Positions 40,879-49,105 of a DNA stretch of 64,000 bases are shown here, one piece after another (the stretch's first letter is position 1; every line of letters begins with the position of its first letter). The position numbers and the translations under genes were made by a program. The notes under the pieces are model-generated. The model saw nothing but the letters and a program-made list of their open reading frames with translations. It had not been told where the DNA came from and made no database searches. This DNA comes from Brevibacillus sp051967035 (GTDB lineage: Bacteria; Bacillota; Bacilli; Brevibacillales; Brevibacillaceae): the NCBI RefSeq assembly GCF_051967035.1, contig NZ_JBQCKK010000011.1, forward strand, positions 1 through 64,000. Reading direction: 5' to 3'.

Positions 40879-41817
40879 TTATTTGGGTGTTACTTTTCCT
40901 TCAGCGTCACGTTCTACTTTCATATCGGTAATGGGCAGGAAGCCCAGGTCGACAATCGTTTTCTTTTGCACTTCTTCAGACAGGATGTACTCCAGGAAAG
41001 CTTTTGCGTTGCCAGTCGGCTCCCCTTTTGTGTACATGTGCTCGTACGCCCATACCGGGTATTTGTTGGTTGCGATGTTTTCCGCGTTGGCTTCCACTCC
41101 ATCCAGCTTCAATGCTTTGACGGAATCGTCGAAATAGGACAGAGCCAGATAGCCGATTGCGCCCGGAGTTTCTGCAATGATTTTGCGAACGGTACCGGAA
41201 GAATCTTCGGTGATGCCTTCTGCTTCTTCTTTTCCGTCGAGTGCGAATTTGTTGAATGTTGCGCGCGTACCGGAAGACTTCGGACGGTTCACCAGCGTGA
41301 TCTTCATGTCATCGCCGCCAACTTCTTTCCAGTTGGTGATCTTGCCCGTAAAGATGTCGATCAGCTGCTGCTTGGTCAGGTTGTCCACTTTTACTTGTGG
41401 GCTGACGGCTGCTGCCATGCCGACAACGGCTACTTTATGGTCAACCAGCTCGTTTGCCGGAATTCCTTTTTTCTCTTCTGCAAAAATGTCAGAGTTGCCG
41501 ATGGTCGCTGCGCCGCTCGCTACCTGGCTCAGTCCTGTTCCGCTTCCTCCGCCTTGAACTTGAATTTGCACACCTTGATTTTTTGCCATAAAGTCTTTGG
41601 CCGTTTGCTCGACCAGAGGCTGCAAAGCGGTAGAACCCACTGCCGTGATCGGTTCACCGGATGTAGTTGTCGAACCAGAGTTGCTTTGTTCCGGAGCCGG
41701 TGTAGATGGTTGCTGCTGCGCCGGTTGTTGTGCTGGAGCCGCACTGTTGCTGCCACATCCTGCGAGCAGTGCCCCTACAAATGTCAGCGCCATAAACATT
41801 TTGCTGAGTTTTTTCAT
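40879..41817 (-). CDS. pstS: Phosphate-binding lipoprotein PstS
   Basis: 312 residues with a lipobox LLAGC (C21), then a Gln/Pro/Ala/Ser-rich linker. The phosphate-binding domain shows ITAVGSTALQPLVEQ, GGGSGTGLSQVASGAATIGNSD and VNRPKSSGTRATFNKFAL. It captures phosphate for PstCAB. ATG 41817 has AAGGAGG 11 bases upstream. PhoP-like direct repeats lie just upstream of the -10. Confidence 0.97.
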   Translation of the reverse strand: MKKLSKMFMALTFVGALLAGCGSNSAAPAQQPAQQQPSTPAPEQSNSGSTTTSGEPITAVGSTALQPLVEQTAKDFMAKNQGVQIQVQGGGSGTGLSQVASGAATIGNSDIFAEEKKGIPANELVDHKVAVVGMAAAVSPQVKVDNLTKQQLIDIFTGKITNWKEVGGDDMKITLVNRPKSSGTRATFNKFALDGKEEAEGITEDSSGTVRKIIAETPGAIGYLALSYFDDSVKALKLDGVEANAENIATNKYPVWAYEHMYTKGEPTGNAKAFLEYILSEEVQKKTIVDLGFLPITDMKVERDAEGKVTPK

Positions 41818-41872
41818 TGGATGAAAATCCTCCTTAACAGGTTCGGTTTGGTTTTCTCTCTTACAAGTACAA

Positions 41873-41926
41873 ACTATACAGGTCGAATGTTGTAGGATTG
41901 TGATGCGATTGTTAAGCTTTCTTAAA
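41873..41926 (-). promoter_or_regulatory. PhoP-like operator and promoter of pstSCAB
   Basis: On the minus strand four hexamers lie 11 bp apart: TTTAAG (41921-41926), TTAACA (41910-41915), ATCACA (41899-41904) and ACAACA (41888-41893). They are followed 9 bases later by -10 TATAGT (41873-41878). This is the layout known for PhoP boxes (TTAACA-like repeats with 11-bp period) covering the -35. Confidence 0.7.
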
Positions 41927-41975
41927 GATGGAGCCGACGGTGTATCCATCGACAGCAGGCGGTTGCGCCAACGGC

Positions 41976-42020
41976 AAAAAAGGCGGCACAGCCTGTCTGC
42001 TACACAGGTTGTACCGCCTT
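41976..42020 (-). terminator. Terminator of the amidase-GerMN transcript
   Basis: On the minus strand AAGGCGGTACAACCTGT-GTAGCAG-ACAGGCTGTGCCGCCTT (two G-T pairs) followed by Ts, 18 bp past the GerMN stop. Confidence 0.92.
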
Positions 42021-42038
42021 CGGCAAGCGATTGTCTCT

Positions 42039-42587
42039 TTAGTTGTCGCGCGTCAATGGCTCCGAAATATCGACATGGCCCATTAACGATTCGGCTTTTT
42101 TGCCATCTACAAGGACGACGATTTGCTTGACTTCCGGGAACTGAAAGAACGTTTTCTTCAGCGCGTCCAACGCCATCCCTTCGCCGCTTGAGCCGAGGTT
42201 GTACTGGTTTTTGCTGTCGGCATCAATCGTCAACGTGCCATCCGCAAACGTGATGTCATGGTACTGGAAGTCTTTCCAGAGCGGAAAGTGTTCTTCTGCT
42301 TTTGTCGGCTTCTCCAGAAGCGAGAGCGTTTTCTTGTACTTTTCGATGTCTTCTGCAAACGTGATTTCCTGTTCCTCTGTTTGCAGCTCCATCAGGTCAC
42401 TATCGGAGTAGTAAACGGTAACGACCTGTTTGTTCAATGTCGGCTCTGCTGTCGATGGGTTCGTGTTTGCGCCAGATGGTTGTTCAACAGGTGCCGTTGG
42501 CTGCGGTGCGGGAGCGGCCTGTTGTCCGCAACCCGCCAGAAGCAGGACAGCCATAGCCGCCACCCCGATGATCCGACTTTTGTTCAT
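42039..42587 (-). CDS. GerMN-domain lipoprotein
   Basis: 182 residues with a lipobox LLLAGC (C20) and a Pro/Gln-rich linker. The C-terminal GerMN domain spans about 52-175, with NKQVVTVYYSDSDLMELQTEEQEI, EGMALDALKKTFFQFPEVKQIVVLVDGKKAESLMGHVDISEPL. GerM-type domains occur in sporulation/germination envelope proteins and may form rings. It follows the amidase gene by 14 bp. ATG 42587 with GGGAGG 8 bases upstream. Confidence 0.9.
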   Translation of the reverse strand: MNKSRIIGVAAMAVLLLAGCGQQAAPAPQPTAPVEQPSGANTNPSTAEPTLNKQVVTVYYSDSDLMELQTEEQEITFAEDIEKYKKTLSLLEKPTKAEEHFPLWKDFQYHDITFADGTLTIDADSKNQYNLGSSGEGMALDALKKTFFQFPEVKQIVVLVDGKKAESLMGHVDISEPLTRDN

Positions 42588-42601
42588 CGTGAAAGCCTCC
42601 C

Positions 42602-44242
42602 TTACTGATAAGACTGATAGTATTCACGGATAGCCGCAACGAGGGCTTTCGCCATTTTGTCCTGGAATGCAGGCGAGGTCAACAGCGCGTTCTCTTGCGG
42701 ATTGGACAGGAAGCCTGTCTCGGTCAAGACGGCCGGCATCTTGGTGTTTTTGATGACGTAAAAGCCGCTCGCCTTGACTCCCCGATCCGGGAACTGCGTT
42801 GCCCCCTGCAAATACTTGTGCACGATTTGCGCAAACGCCTTGCTGTTTGCGTTGTAATAGAAGGTTTCCGTACCGCCTGTCGTCGGTTTCGGGAACGAGT
42901 TGGCGTGGATGGACAAAAACAGGTCCGCCTCCAGCTCATTCGCGATCGCCACACGCTCGGACAACTCGTAGAACACATCTGTCGTACGTACAGGCACGAC
43001 TTGAAACTCCGGATACTGCTTGAGCAAAGCGACTACCTTGTTGGCGACAGCCAGCGTGTAGTCTTTTTCGTGGTTGCCCGCCACGCCCAATGCACCAGGG
43101 TCTTTTCCGCCGTGACCCGCGTCGATGACGACCAGGTAGCCTGTTTTCTTCGGTTTGGGCGTCAGCTTGACTTCCACGCCGTTTTTCGTATAAGCGAGAT
43201 TGTACTCGCTCTTCTGGTTCAACTCAATCACGACGCGAACCGTCTCTGGCGAAGCACTGTACTGACTGTACCGCAAGCTGGCAATCAGCGACTCTTCTCT
43301 GGGTTCGCCTGCTTCTTTTGGCTGGTCCGCAGCGTCAGCTTCTTCTTCACGCTGCATGCGATCCTCTGACTCTCCGATACTGCCTGTTTCTTCTTTCTTT
43401 TTCAACGCTTCCACCAAATCGTCCGCCAAAGCGGTTTGAGGCAGGTCCAGCACAATACGATGGGGTCCTGTCAGCACAAATGAATTCGCCTGTACAGGCA
43501 GCTTCATCTGGATATAGACACGATCCCCGTCCTGTGTGACACCTGTCAGGCGATTGAGTCTTTCGATTTCTACCCGATTTTTTTGCTTGTTCCAGGAAAT
43601 CGTACCGCCTAGCTCGTCCTCTACTTGCTTGATGGGAAGAACCAATTGGCTGTCAATGGTCATGCCGCGTTCCGGACGATTCCAGACAAATCCTTTTTGC
43701 CCGACTTGCTCGGCAACGGCATCTGCCGTCACGTACATGGTGTCGGACACTTGATACAGCTTGATCGCTTTTTCAGGAGCACGGCCGTTCAACGTAACCT
43801 GCGGCGTTTCGTTTGCAATGACGGTGCGGGAGCTGTTGTCCCACCCTACTGTGATCCCAAGCGATTCCCCGACAAAGCGCAGAGGGAGCAGCATGCGCTG
43901 TTGCAAGATGACAGGCGGCGTATCCAGCTTTACCTGCTTGCCGTTCACTTGCGCTGTGCGCGAATCCAATCGAAGGGAAAGCTGCGTCGTTCCCCGTGTA
44001 ATCACCGCTGTCCGCTTCCCTTCGTCCCAGGCGACATCCGCGCCCAGACTTTCGGCGATGACACGCACGGGAACCAGCGTCCGCCCGTCCTTGATGACAG
44101 GTGGCACATCCGGTGTCACTGCTTGTCCACCGATCATCAGGTTGACGGCTTCTTCGGTGGCACGACTTGCCGCAGCCGCCCAACCGGGAATAAGCAGCAG
44201 GACCAATAGCGCCAGAAGCAGAGGGTAAACTCGTCTTTTCAT
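42602..44242 (-). CDS. N-acetylmuramoyl-L-alanine amidase with stalk and AMIN domains
   Basis: 546 residues. Signal peptide 1-26; two copper-amine-oxidase-like stalk repeats (about 35-140, LVPVRVIAESLGADVAWDEGKRT and MLLPLRFVGESLGITVGWD); an AMIN-type region (about 235-360) with a Glu-rich insert; then Amidase_3 (about 365-545). Zinc ligands appear as DAGHGGKDPGA, GNHEKDYT and LSIHANSF, with catalytic ETGFLSN. It cleaves the amide between muramic acid and stem peptide. ATG 44242 follows GGAGGAGG. Co-transcribed with the GerMN lipoprotein. Confidence 0.93.
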   Translation of the reverse strand: MKRRVYPLLLALLVLLLIPGWAAAASRATEEAVNLMIGGQAVTPDVPPVIKDGRTLVPVRVIAESLGADVAWDEGKRTAVITRGTTQLSLRLDSRTAQVNGKQVKLDTPPVILQQRMLLPLRFVGESLGITVGWDNSSRTVIANETPQVTLNGRAPEKAIKLYQVSDTMYVTADAVAEQVGQKGFVWNRPERGMTIDSQLVLPIKQVEDELGGTISWNKQKNRVEIERLNRLTGVTQDGDRVYIQMKLPVQANSFVLTGPHRIVLDLPQTALADDLVEALKKKEETGSIGESEDRMQREEEADAADQPKEAGEPREESLIASLRYSQYSASPETVRVVIELNQKSEYNLAYTKNGVEVKLTPKPKKTGYLVVIDAGHGGKDPGALGVAGNHEKDYTLAVANKVVALLKQYPEFQVVPVRTTDVFYELSERVAIANELEADLFLSIHANSFPKPTTGGTETFYYNANSKAFAQIVHKYLQGATQFPDRGVKASGFYVIKNTKMPAVLTETGFLSNPQENALLTSPAFQDKMAKALVAAIREYYQSYQ

Positions 44243-44352
44243 CCTGACCTCCTCCGTGATGTCTGTTCTGTTCTGTGGCGTAAGCCCACTGTGCAACGTT
44301 CACCATTCTATTAGACGCGATTCTGGCTGTAAAGTTTATAGTCTTTTCGTAC

Positions 44353-44392
44353 CAAAAAGACAAAAGACTGCCCCTTTTTACAAAGAGGCAGT
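44353..44392 (-). terminator. Terminator upstream of the amidase gene
   Basis: On the minus strand the stem ACTGCCTCTTT / AAAGGGGCAGT is followed by a T-rich stretch. It ends the transcript of the 44417 gene. Confidence 0.75.
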
Positions 44393-44416
44393 ACAGATCA
44401 GCAAGAATGCTGTCGA

Positions 44417-44902
44417 TTACCGAAATAACCCGCGCCGTTCTCGTCTGCTCACTTCTTCTACAGGTCCCTTCAACATGTTCAAGCCTCCGTTGGCGATAAA
44501 CTGCTGAATCATCGACAGGACGGCCGGATTGGACAATACCTTGATGGAATCGGCCACCTTCGGATTTTTCAGTTGCGGAATCGCCCCGCTCAGATGTGGC
44601 AACAACGGCAGCAAATCCTCAAGCGAAAGGGCAGGCTTTGCTTTCTCCTGGACGGTCTGCACGGGAATCGGACGCCGACGTGCGCCAAACAAAATGCTGC
44701 GCCGCGGTCCCTGACCGGGAGCGGCCTTCAGCCTTCCGAGCGTATCCTTCATGTCCTGCAGCTCTTGCTTCATCTGGTTCATCTCGCGCATCACCTGAGC
44801 GTTGCTCACATGGTGCGCATCCGCCAGTTTGTGCATCGTCTCCAGCAGTTGCCTCTGCGAGCCGGCCTGTTTCTTTTTCTTTCTGGTCTTGGCAGCGATA
44901 AT
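44417..44902 (-). CDS. Hypothetical basic protein, possible non-canonical start
   Basis: Family not recognised. The certain part (from ATG 44836, 139 residues) has a coiled-coil-like segment (NAQVMREMNQMKQELQDMKDTLGRL), a basic linker and a helical part (LEDLLPLLPHLSGAIPQLKN, LSNPAVLSMIQQF). The open frame extends upstream to a strong AGGAGGGAGGTGGG site with no ATG, GTG or TTG; the codon 8 bases after it is ATT (44902), giving 161 residues with a Lys-rich N-terminus (IIAAKTRKKKKQ). I therefore annotate 44902 as the likely start, with 44836 as alternative. It follows the SpoVIF-like gene by 26 bp. Confidence 0.55.
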   Translation of the reverse strand: MIAAKTRKKKKQAGSQRQLLETMHKLADAHHVSNAQVMREMNQMKQELQDMKDTLGRLKAAPGQGPRRSILFGARRRPIPVQTVQEKAKPALSLEDLLPLLPHLSGAIPQLKNPKVADSIKVLSNPAVLSMIQQFIANGGLNMLKGPVEEVSRRERRGLFR

Positions 44903-44928
44903 CCCACCTCCCTCCTGATAGGCCCCCC

Positions 44929-45186
44929 TTACTTAAAGCGCTTTTTCAGGCTGTCGATGTCTTTGGCGTTGACGCCTTTTTTGGAAAGCTTGTTCAGCAG
45001 GCTGCCGACGTTCTCCGTCTTGGACATATGCCGAAACTGCGCCACATAGGCATTCAGTTCCTTATCCGTGAAGGTTTTTCCGGTTTTTTTGCCCAAATCG
45101 CGAATCACTTCTTTCAAGCCTGCATCGGTTTTCAGCTTATCCTTGGGAATTGACTTGACAATCCCAAGCAGTTTGCCAATATCCAC
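44929..45186 (-). CDS. SpoVIF-like small protein
   Basis: 85 residues: VDIGKLLGIVKSIPKDKLKTDAG start, then LKEVIRDLGKKTGKTFTDKELNAYVAQF and a C-terminal SLLNKLSKKGVNAKDIDSLKKRF. Size and pattern (two short helices, KELxxYV, then basic tail) recall the SpoVIF family, whose B. subtilis member is needed for late spore-coat maturation; the match is from memory and weak. GTG 45186 follows a GGGGGG-type site by 6 bases. First gene of a two-gene unit. Confidence 0.55.
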   Translation of the reverse strand: MDIGKLLGIVKSIPKDKLKTDAGLKEVIRDLGKKTGKTFTDKELNAYVAQFRHMSKTENVGSLLNKLSKKGVNAKDIDSLKKRFK

Positions 45187-45269
45187 AGCGATCCCCCCTG
45201 GTTGCAGTTTGTTCCTTTTTACTCTATGTAGCCAGGAGCACAATGGATTGGTCATTTGTCCATGCGGGA

Positions 45270-45306
45270 GAAAAAAAGAAGAGAAGCGTCAAAAACGCCT
45301 CTCTTC
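45270..45306 (-). terminator. Terminator of the first oligopeptide-binding gene
   Basis: On the minus strand GAAGAGAGGCGT-TTTTG-ACGCTTCTCTTC followed by seven Ts. Confidence 0.92.
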
Positions 45307-45330
45307 CTGTAAGTGGTTGCCTTTTTTCTC

Positions 45331-46965
45331 TTATTGTTTGATATCCGCGTATTTGTAGTCAACAGCGCCCAGACCGTCGACGATCACGCCGTCAACCTTG
45401 TCTCTTTTCACCCACGATTGCGTGTAGTAGTAGATCGGCATGATCGGCATGTCATCCATCAGGATTTGCTCGGCTTCAGCCAGAATGGCTTTCCGTTTTT
45501 CCGGATTGGTTTCCAGAGCGGATTGGTTCAGCAGTTCTTTGTACTTCGGATTTTCCCAACGAGTATCGTTGTTTCCGCCGTCTTTTTCCTTGAACATTTC
45601 CAGGAAGTTGATTGGATCGTTGAAGTCGCCCAGCCAGCCCGCGCGAGCTACCTGGTATTTTCCTTGGTGTACGTCATCCAGGTATACTTTCCACTCTTTG
45701 TTTTCCAGCTTCACTTCTACGCCGAGGTTTTTCTTCCATTGATCCTGAATCGCTTCGGCGATCTTTTTGTGACCTTCGGAAGTGTTGTAGGACAGAGTGA
45801 TCGCAGGGAATTTGCTGATGCCTGCTTCTTTCATGCCTTCTTCCAGCAATTTTTTCGCTGTTTCCAGGTCGTTGTCTTTGAAGTAGCCGTCTGTTTTCAG
45901 CGCCATGCTCGGCGGTACATATCCGGTAGCTGGCAGCTGTCCAGCTTGCAGGATGTTGTCGATCAGGCTTTGACGGTCGATCGCGTAAGCAAACGCTTTC
46001 CGGATTTTCACGTTGTTGAATGGCGCTTTTTCTGTGTTGAAGCGATAGAAGTACGTACCCGCGATCGGTTGGGTGGTCATTTTCCCGGATTCTTTCAAAG
46101 CCGGAATCGCGTCAGTCGGCAATGCGGAGGTTGGAGCACCCGCCCAATCCAGCTCGCCGTTTTCAAACATGGACAGTTCGGTATTCTCGTCCTCTACCAT
46201 GGAGAACTCAATTTTGTCCAGTTTTACGTTGTCTTTATCCCAGTAGTTCTCGTTTTTCACGACAACCAGCTTGCTCTTGTGTTCCCAGGTTTCCATTTTG
46301 AATGGACCGTTACCGACGATGGTTTTCGCGTCAGTTGCCCATTTGTCGTTGGCTTCCACTGTTTTTTGGTGAACCGGGAAGTACGTTTTGAACGCGACCA
46401 GCTCCAGGAAGAATGGAGTCGGGTTGGTCAGCTCCACTTCCAGCGTTTTGTCGTCGATCGCTTTTACGCCCACGTCTTCCACTTTGCCCGTCCCTTTGTT
46501 GAAGGCTTCTGCGCCTTTCAGATAGTACAGCTGGTACGCGTAGTTGGAAGCTGTCTTCGGATCGAGCGCGCGCTTCCAGGCGAATTCGAAGTCTTTCGCG
46601 GTTACAGGATCGCCGTTGCTCCATTTCGAATCGCGAATTTTGAATGTATATTTTTTTCCGTCTTCGGAGACGGTGTAGCTCTCAGCTGCTGCTTCATGCA
46701 CTTTTCCGTCTTTGCCTACACGAGTCAGACCTTCGAAGGTAGCGGTAATGATGGTGCCGGAAGTCGTGTCTTCCGCGATGCCCGGGTCTGCTGTCGGCGG
46801 CTCGGAGTGCAGGTTCAATTTCAATACTTTAGGTCCGGAAGCTGGTGCTGCGGTTTCCGTCCCTGCGTTGTTATCTGCTGGCGCTGCCTGGTTGCTGCCG
46901 CATCCTGCGAGTGCCGCACCAAGAACGAGGATCGAACTCATTGCTGCGAAAACATTCTTTTTCAT
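45331..46965 (-). CDS. Oligopeptide ABC transporter binding lipoprotein (paralogue 1)
   Basis: 544 residues with lipobox AALAGC (C22) and the OppA/DppE-type SBP_bac_5 fold: TADPGIAEDTTSGTIITATFEGLTR, SNGDPVTAKDFEFAWKRALDP, VGNGPFKMETWEHKSKLVVVKNENYWD, RKAFAYAIDRQSLIDN. It binds short peptides outside the membrane and delivers them to an Opp/Dpp permease. ATG 46965 follows AAGGGGG. No permease or ATPase genes lie nearby. Very similar to the next gene. Confidence 0.94.
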   Translation of the reverse strand: MKKNVFAAMSSILVLGAALAGCGSNQAAPADNNAGTETAAPASGPKVLKLNLHSEPPTADPGIAEDTTSGTIITATFEGLTRVGKDGKVHEAAAESYTVSEDGKKYTFKIRDSKWSNGDPVTAKDFEFAWKRALDPKTASNYAYQLYYLKGAEAFNKGTGKVEDVGVKAIDDKTLEVELTNPTPFFLELVAFKTYFPVHQKTVEANDKWATDAKTIVGNGPFKMETWEHKSKLVVVKNENYWDKDNVKLDKIEFSMVEDENTELSMFENGELDWAGAPTSALPTDAIPALKESGKMTTQPIAGTYFYRFNTEKAPFNNVKIRKAFAYAIDRQSLIDNILQAGQLPATGYVPPSMALKTDGYFKDNDLETAKKLLEEGMKEAGISKFPAITLSYNTSEGHKKIAEAIQDQWKKNLGVEVKLENKEWKVYLDDVHQGKYQVARAGWLGDFNDPINFLEMFKEKDGGNNDTRWENPKYKELLNQSALETNPEKRKAILAEAEQILMDDMPIMPIYYYTQSWVKRDKVDGVIVDGLGAVDYKYADIKQ

Positions 46966-46997
46966 ACAAGTAATCCCCCTTTTCTAAATCTTTTTTC

Positions 46998-47026
46998 AAT
47001 ATACAAGCTTTTCTATTATTTTTAAA
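46998..47026 (-). promoter_or_regulatory. Promoter of oligopeptide-binding paralogue 1
   Basis: On the minus strand TTTAAA (47021-47026), 17 bases, TATATT (46998-47003), in an AT-rich stretch that could also carry a CodY-like site; I cannot confirm one. Confidence 0.5.
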
Positions 47027-47108
47027 TATGTTTTAGATTGATTTAATAAACTTTTATTTATTTATAAAAATCTTTATGATTTTATAAAGAGAAATGCAGG
47101 ATGGGAGC

Positions 47109-47137
47109 AAAAATAAAGAAGGGCTGTTCGCCCCTCT
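47109..47137 (-). terminator. Terminator of oligopeptide-binding paralogue 2
   Basis: On the minus strand AGAGGGGC-GAACA-GCCCTTCT, followed by TTATTTTT. Confidence 0.75.
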
Positions 47138-47154
47138 TTTCCCTTGTTTGTTTG

Positions 47155-48780
47155 CTATTGAATGTCTGCCCATTTCCAGTCTACGAAGCCGAGACCGTCG
47201 AGCACAACGCCTTGTACTTTGTCGCTCTTCACATAGGAATGCGTGTAGAAGTAAATGGGCGCTGCCGGCATTTCGTCCATAAGCAGGGCTTCGGCTTTCG
47301 CCAGAATCTGTTTGCGTTTCTCCGGGTCTTTTTCCAGCGCCGATTGGTTCAGCAGTTCCTGGTACTTCGGATTTTCCCAGTTGGTATCGTTGTTGCTGCC
47401 TTTTTTCAGCTTGAACAAATCCAGGAAGGTGTAAGGATCGTTGTAGTCGCCTGTCCAACTGGAGCGGGCAATCTGGAATTTGCCTTGGTGCAAATCGTCC
47501 AGGAATACCTTCCACTCTTTGTTTTCCAGTTTTACTTCTACGCCGAGCGCTTTTTTCCATTGATCCTGGATGGCTTCGGCGATTTTTTTGTGGCCTTCGG
47601 ATGTATTATAGGAAAGAGTCAGGGGCGGCAGCTTGGTGATGCCTTCTTCCTTCATTCCTTCCTCCAGCAGTCGTTTCGCTGTTTCCACATCGCCGTCTTT
47701 GAAGTACGGGCCAGCCGCTACTGCCATGGTTGGCGGCACCAGCCCCATCGCTGGCTCCTGGTTCGCTTGTGTTACGTTGTCGATGATCGTTTTGCGGTCA
47801 ATCGCATAGGCGAACGCTTTCCGGATTTTCGCGTTGTTGAACGGCGGCTGCTCCGTGTTGAATTTGTACAGGTACGTACCCGCAATCGCACGGGTTTGCA
47901 TTTTGCCGGACTCTTTCAAAGCCGGAATCGCATCGGTGGGGAGTGCGCTGGTAGGGGCACCCGCCCAATCCAGCTCGCCATTTTCAAACATGGACAGCTC
48001 GGTGTTTTCATCTTCGATCATGGAGAAGTCGATTTTGTCCAGTTTGACAGCGTCTTTATCCCAGTAGTTCTCGTTTTTCGCGAGAACGAGCTTGCTCTTA
48101 TGCTCCCACGTCTCGATTTTGAACGGGCCGTTCCCTACGTGCGTCTTGGCCTCGCCCGCCCAGTTTGCTGCGGATTCGACTACTTTCTGGTTGACCGGGA
48201 AGTAGGTGTAGAAGGCCGTCAGCTCGAGGAAAAACGGCGTCGGGTTTTTCAAGGTCACCACGAGCGTTTTGTCATCGGTTGCCTTGACGCCCACCTCTTC
48301 TGCTTTTGCTTTTCCCGTGTTGTACTCTTCCGCGTTTTTCAGGTAGTACAGCTGGTACGCATACGTGGAGCCGAACTTGGGATCGAGCGCCCGCTTCCAT
48401 GCGTATTCAAAGTCTTTCGCCGTGACGGGATCGCCGTTGCTCCATTTGCTGTCGCGCAGGTGGAAGGTATACGTCAGTCCATCTTCCGAGATGTCGATTT
48501 TTTCTGCGACGGATTCATGCGGTTTGCCATCTTTGCCGATCCGAGTCAGCCCGTCAAAAGTCGCAAGCAACACAGCGCCGGATGTAGAATCCTCCGCCAA
48601 GCCAGGGTCAGCCGTCGGCGGCTCACTCTTCATGTTCATGCGCAGAATTTTTGGGCCGCTTGTTTGTTCACTTCCAGCTGAATTTCCCTGTTCTCCTGCT
48701 TTCTCGCCGCCACCACAGCCAGCCAGCGCCGCACTCAGGACGAGGATGGAGCTGATCGCTGCAAAAACGCTTTTTTTCAT
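47155..48780 (-). CDS. Oligopeptide ABC transporter binding lipoprotein (paralogue 2)
   Basis: 541 residues, lipobox AALAGC (C22). Same SBP_bac_5 landmarks: TADPGLAEDSTSGAVLLATFDGLTR, VTAKDFEYAWKRALDP and VGNGPFKIETWEHKSKLVLAKNENYWD. Near-identical blocks with paralogue 1 over the full length show a tandem duplication. ATG 48780 follows AAGGGGG, like its paralogue. Its promoter (CTTCAA-N17-TATATT on the minus strand, near 48840-48870) is only moderate. Peptide specificity of the two may differ. Confidence 0.93.
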   Translation of the reverse strand: MKKSVFAAISSILVLSAALAGCGGGEKAGEQGNSAGSEQTSGPKILRMNMKSEPPTADPGLAEDSTSGAVLLATFDGLTRIGKDGKPHESVAEKIDISEDGLTYTFHLRDSKWSNGDPVTAKDFEYAWKRALDPKFGSTYAYQLYYLKNAEEYNTGKAKAEEVGVKATDDKTLVVTLKNPTPFFLELTAFYTYFPVNQKVVESAANWAGEAKTHVGNGPFKIETWEHKSKLVLAKNENYWDKDAVKLDKIDFSMIEDENTELSMFENGELDWAGAPTSALPTDAIPALKESGKMQTRAIAGTYLYKFNTEQPPFNNAKIRKAFAYAIDRKTIIDNVTQANQEPAMGLVPPTMAVAAGPYFKDGDVETAKRLLEEGMKEEGITKLPPLTLSYNTSEGHKKIAEAIQDQWKKALGVEVKLENKEWKVFLDDLHQGKFQIARSSWTGDYNDPYTFLDLFKLKKGSNNDTNWENPKYQELLNQSALEKDPEKRKQILAKAEALLMDEMPAAPIYFYTHSYVKSDKVQGVVLDGLGFVDWKWADIQ

Positions 48781-48966
48781 TGGTGTTGCCCCCTTTTTAT
48801 CTGCCTGACACTCCTTGGAAAACTCCTTCCACAAATATACTGCATTTTTAGTAATATTGAAGACAATTTTAACAAGCTTAATTATCTTTTATTCAAAGAT
48901 CAAATTATGTAAAGGGAAATAAATTCACATTCTTCATTACATGAAGTATGCCTCATCCCAGACAAA

Positions 48967-49025
48967 CTATGCAGACTGTCAGGCGATTACGCTGAATCGC
49001 CGCTTTCGGCCGAACGCCTGCATAG
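48967..49025. repeat. Nested inverted-repeat element
   Basis: Outer arms CTATGCAG (48967-48974) and CTGCATAG (49018-49025) pair over 8 bp. Inside lie GGCGATT-ACGCTG-AATCGCC (48982-49001) and the palindrome TTCGGCCGAA near 49005-49014. The intergenic space (48781-49105) holds otherwise only the oppA promoter side and the metQ terminator. Identity unknown. Confidence 0.6.
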
Positions 49026-49043
49026 CGATCAATCTGCGCACAC

Positions 49044-49081
49044 AAAAAGCCCAACCAGCACTTGGGCTGCTTGGGCTTTTC
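49044..49081 (-). terminator. metNIQ terminator
   Basis: On the minus strand AAAAGCCCAA ... TTGGGCTTTTT, closed around a GC-rich loop, 25 bp past metQ. Confidence 0.9.
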
Positions 49082-49105
49082 GTTGCTTCTTCCATTCCTT
49101 CTTGA

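Noticed and set aside
45313..47025. A 570-residue plus-strand open frame opposite the oligopeptide-binding gene
   Set aside because: Phe/Val-rich antisense shadow of a recognised lipoprotein gene. The same occurs opposite the second paralogue.
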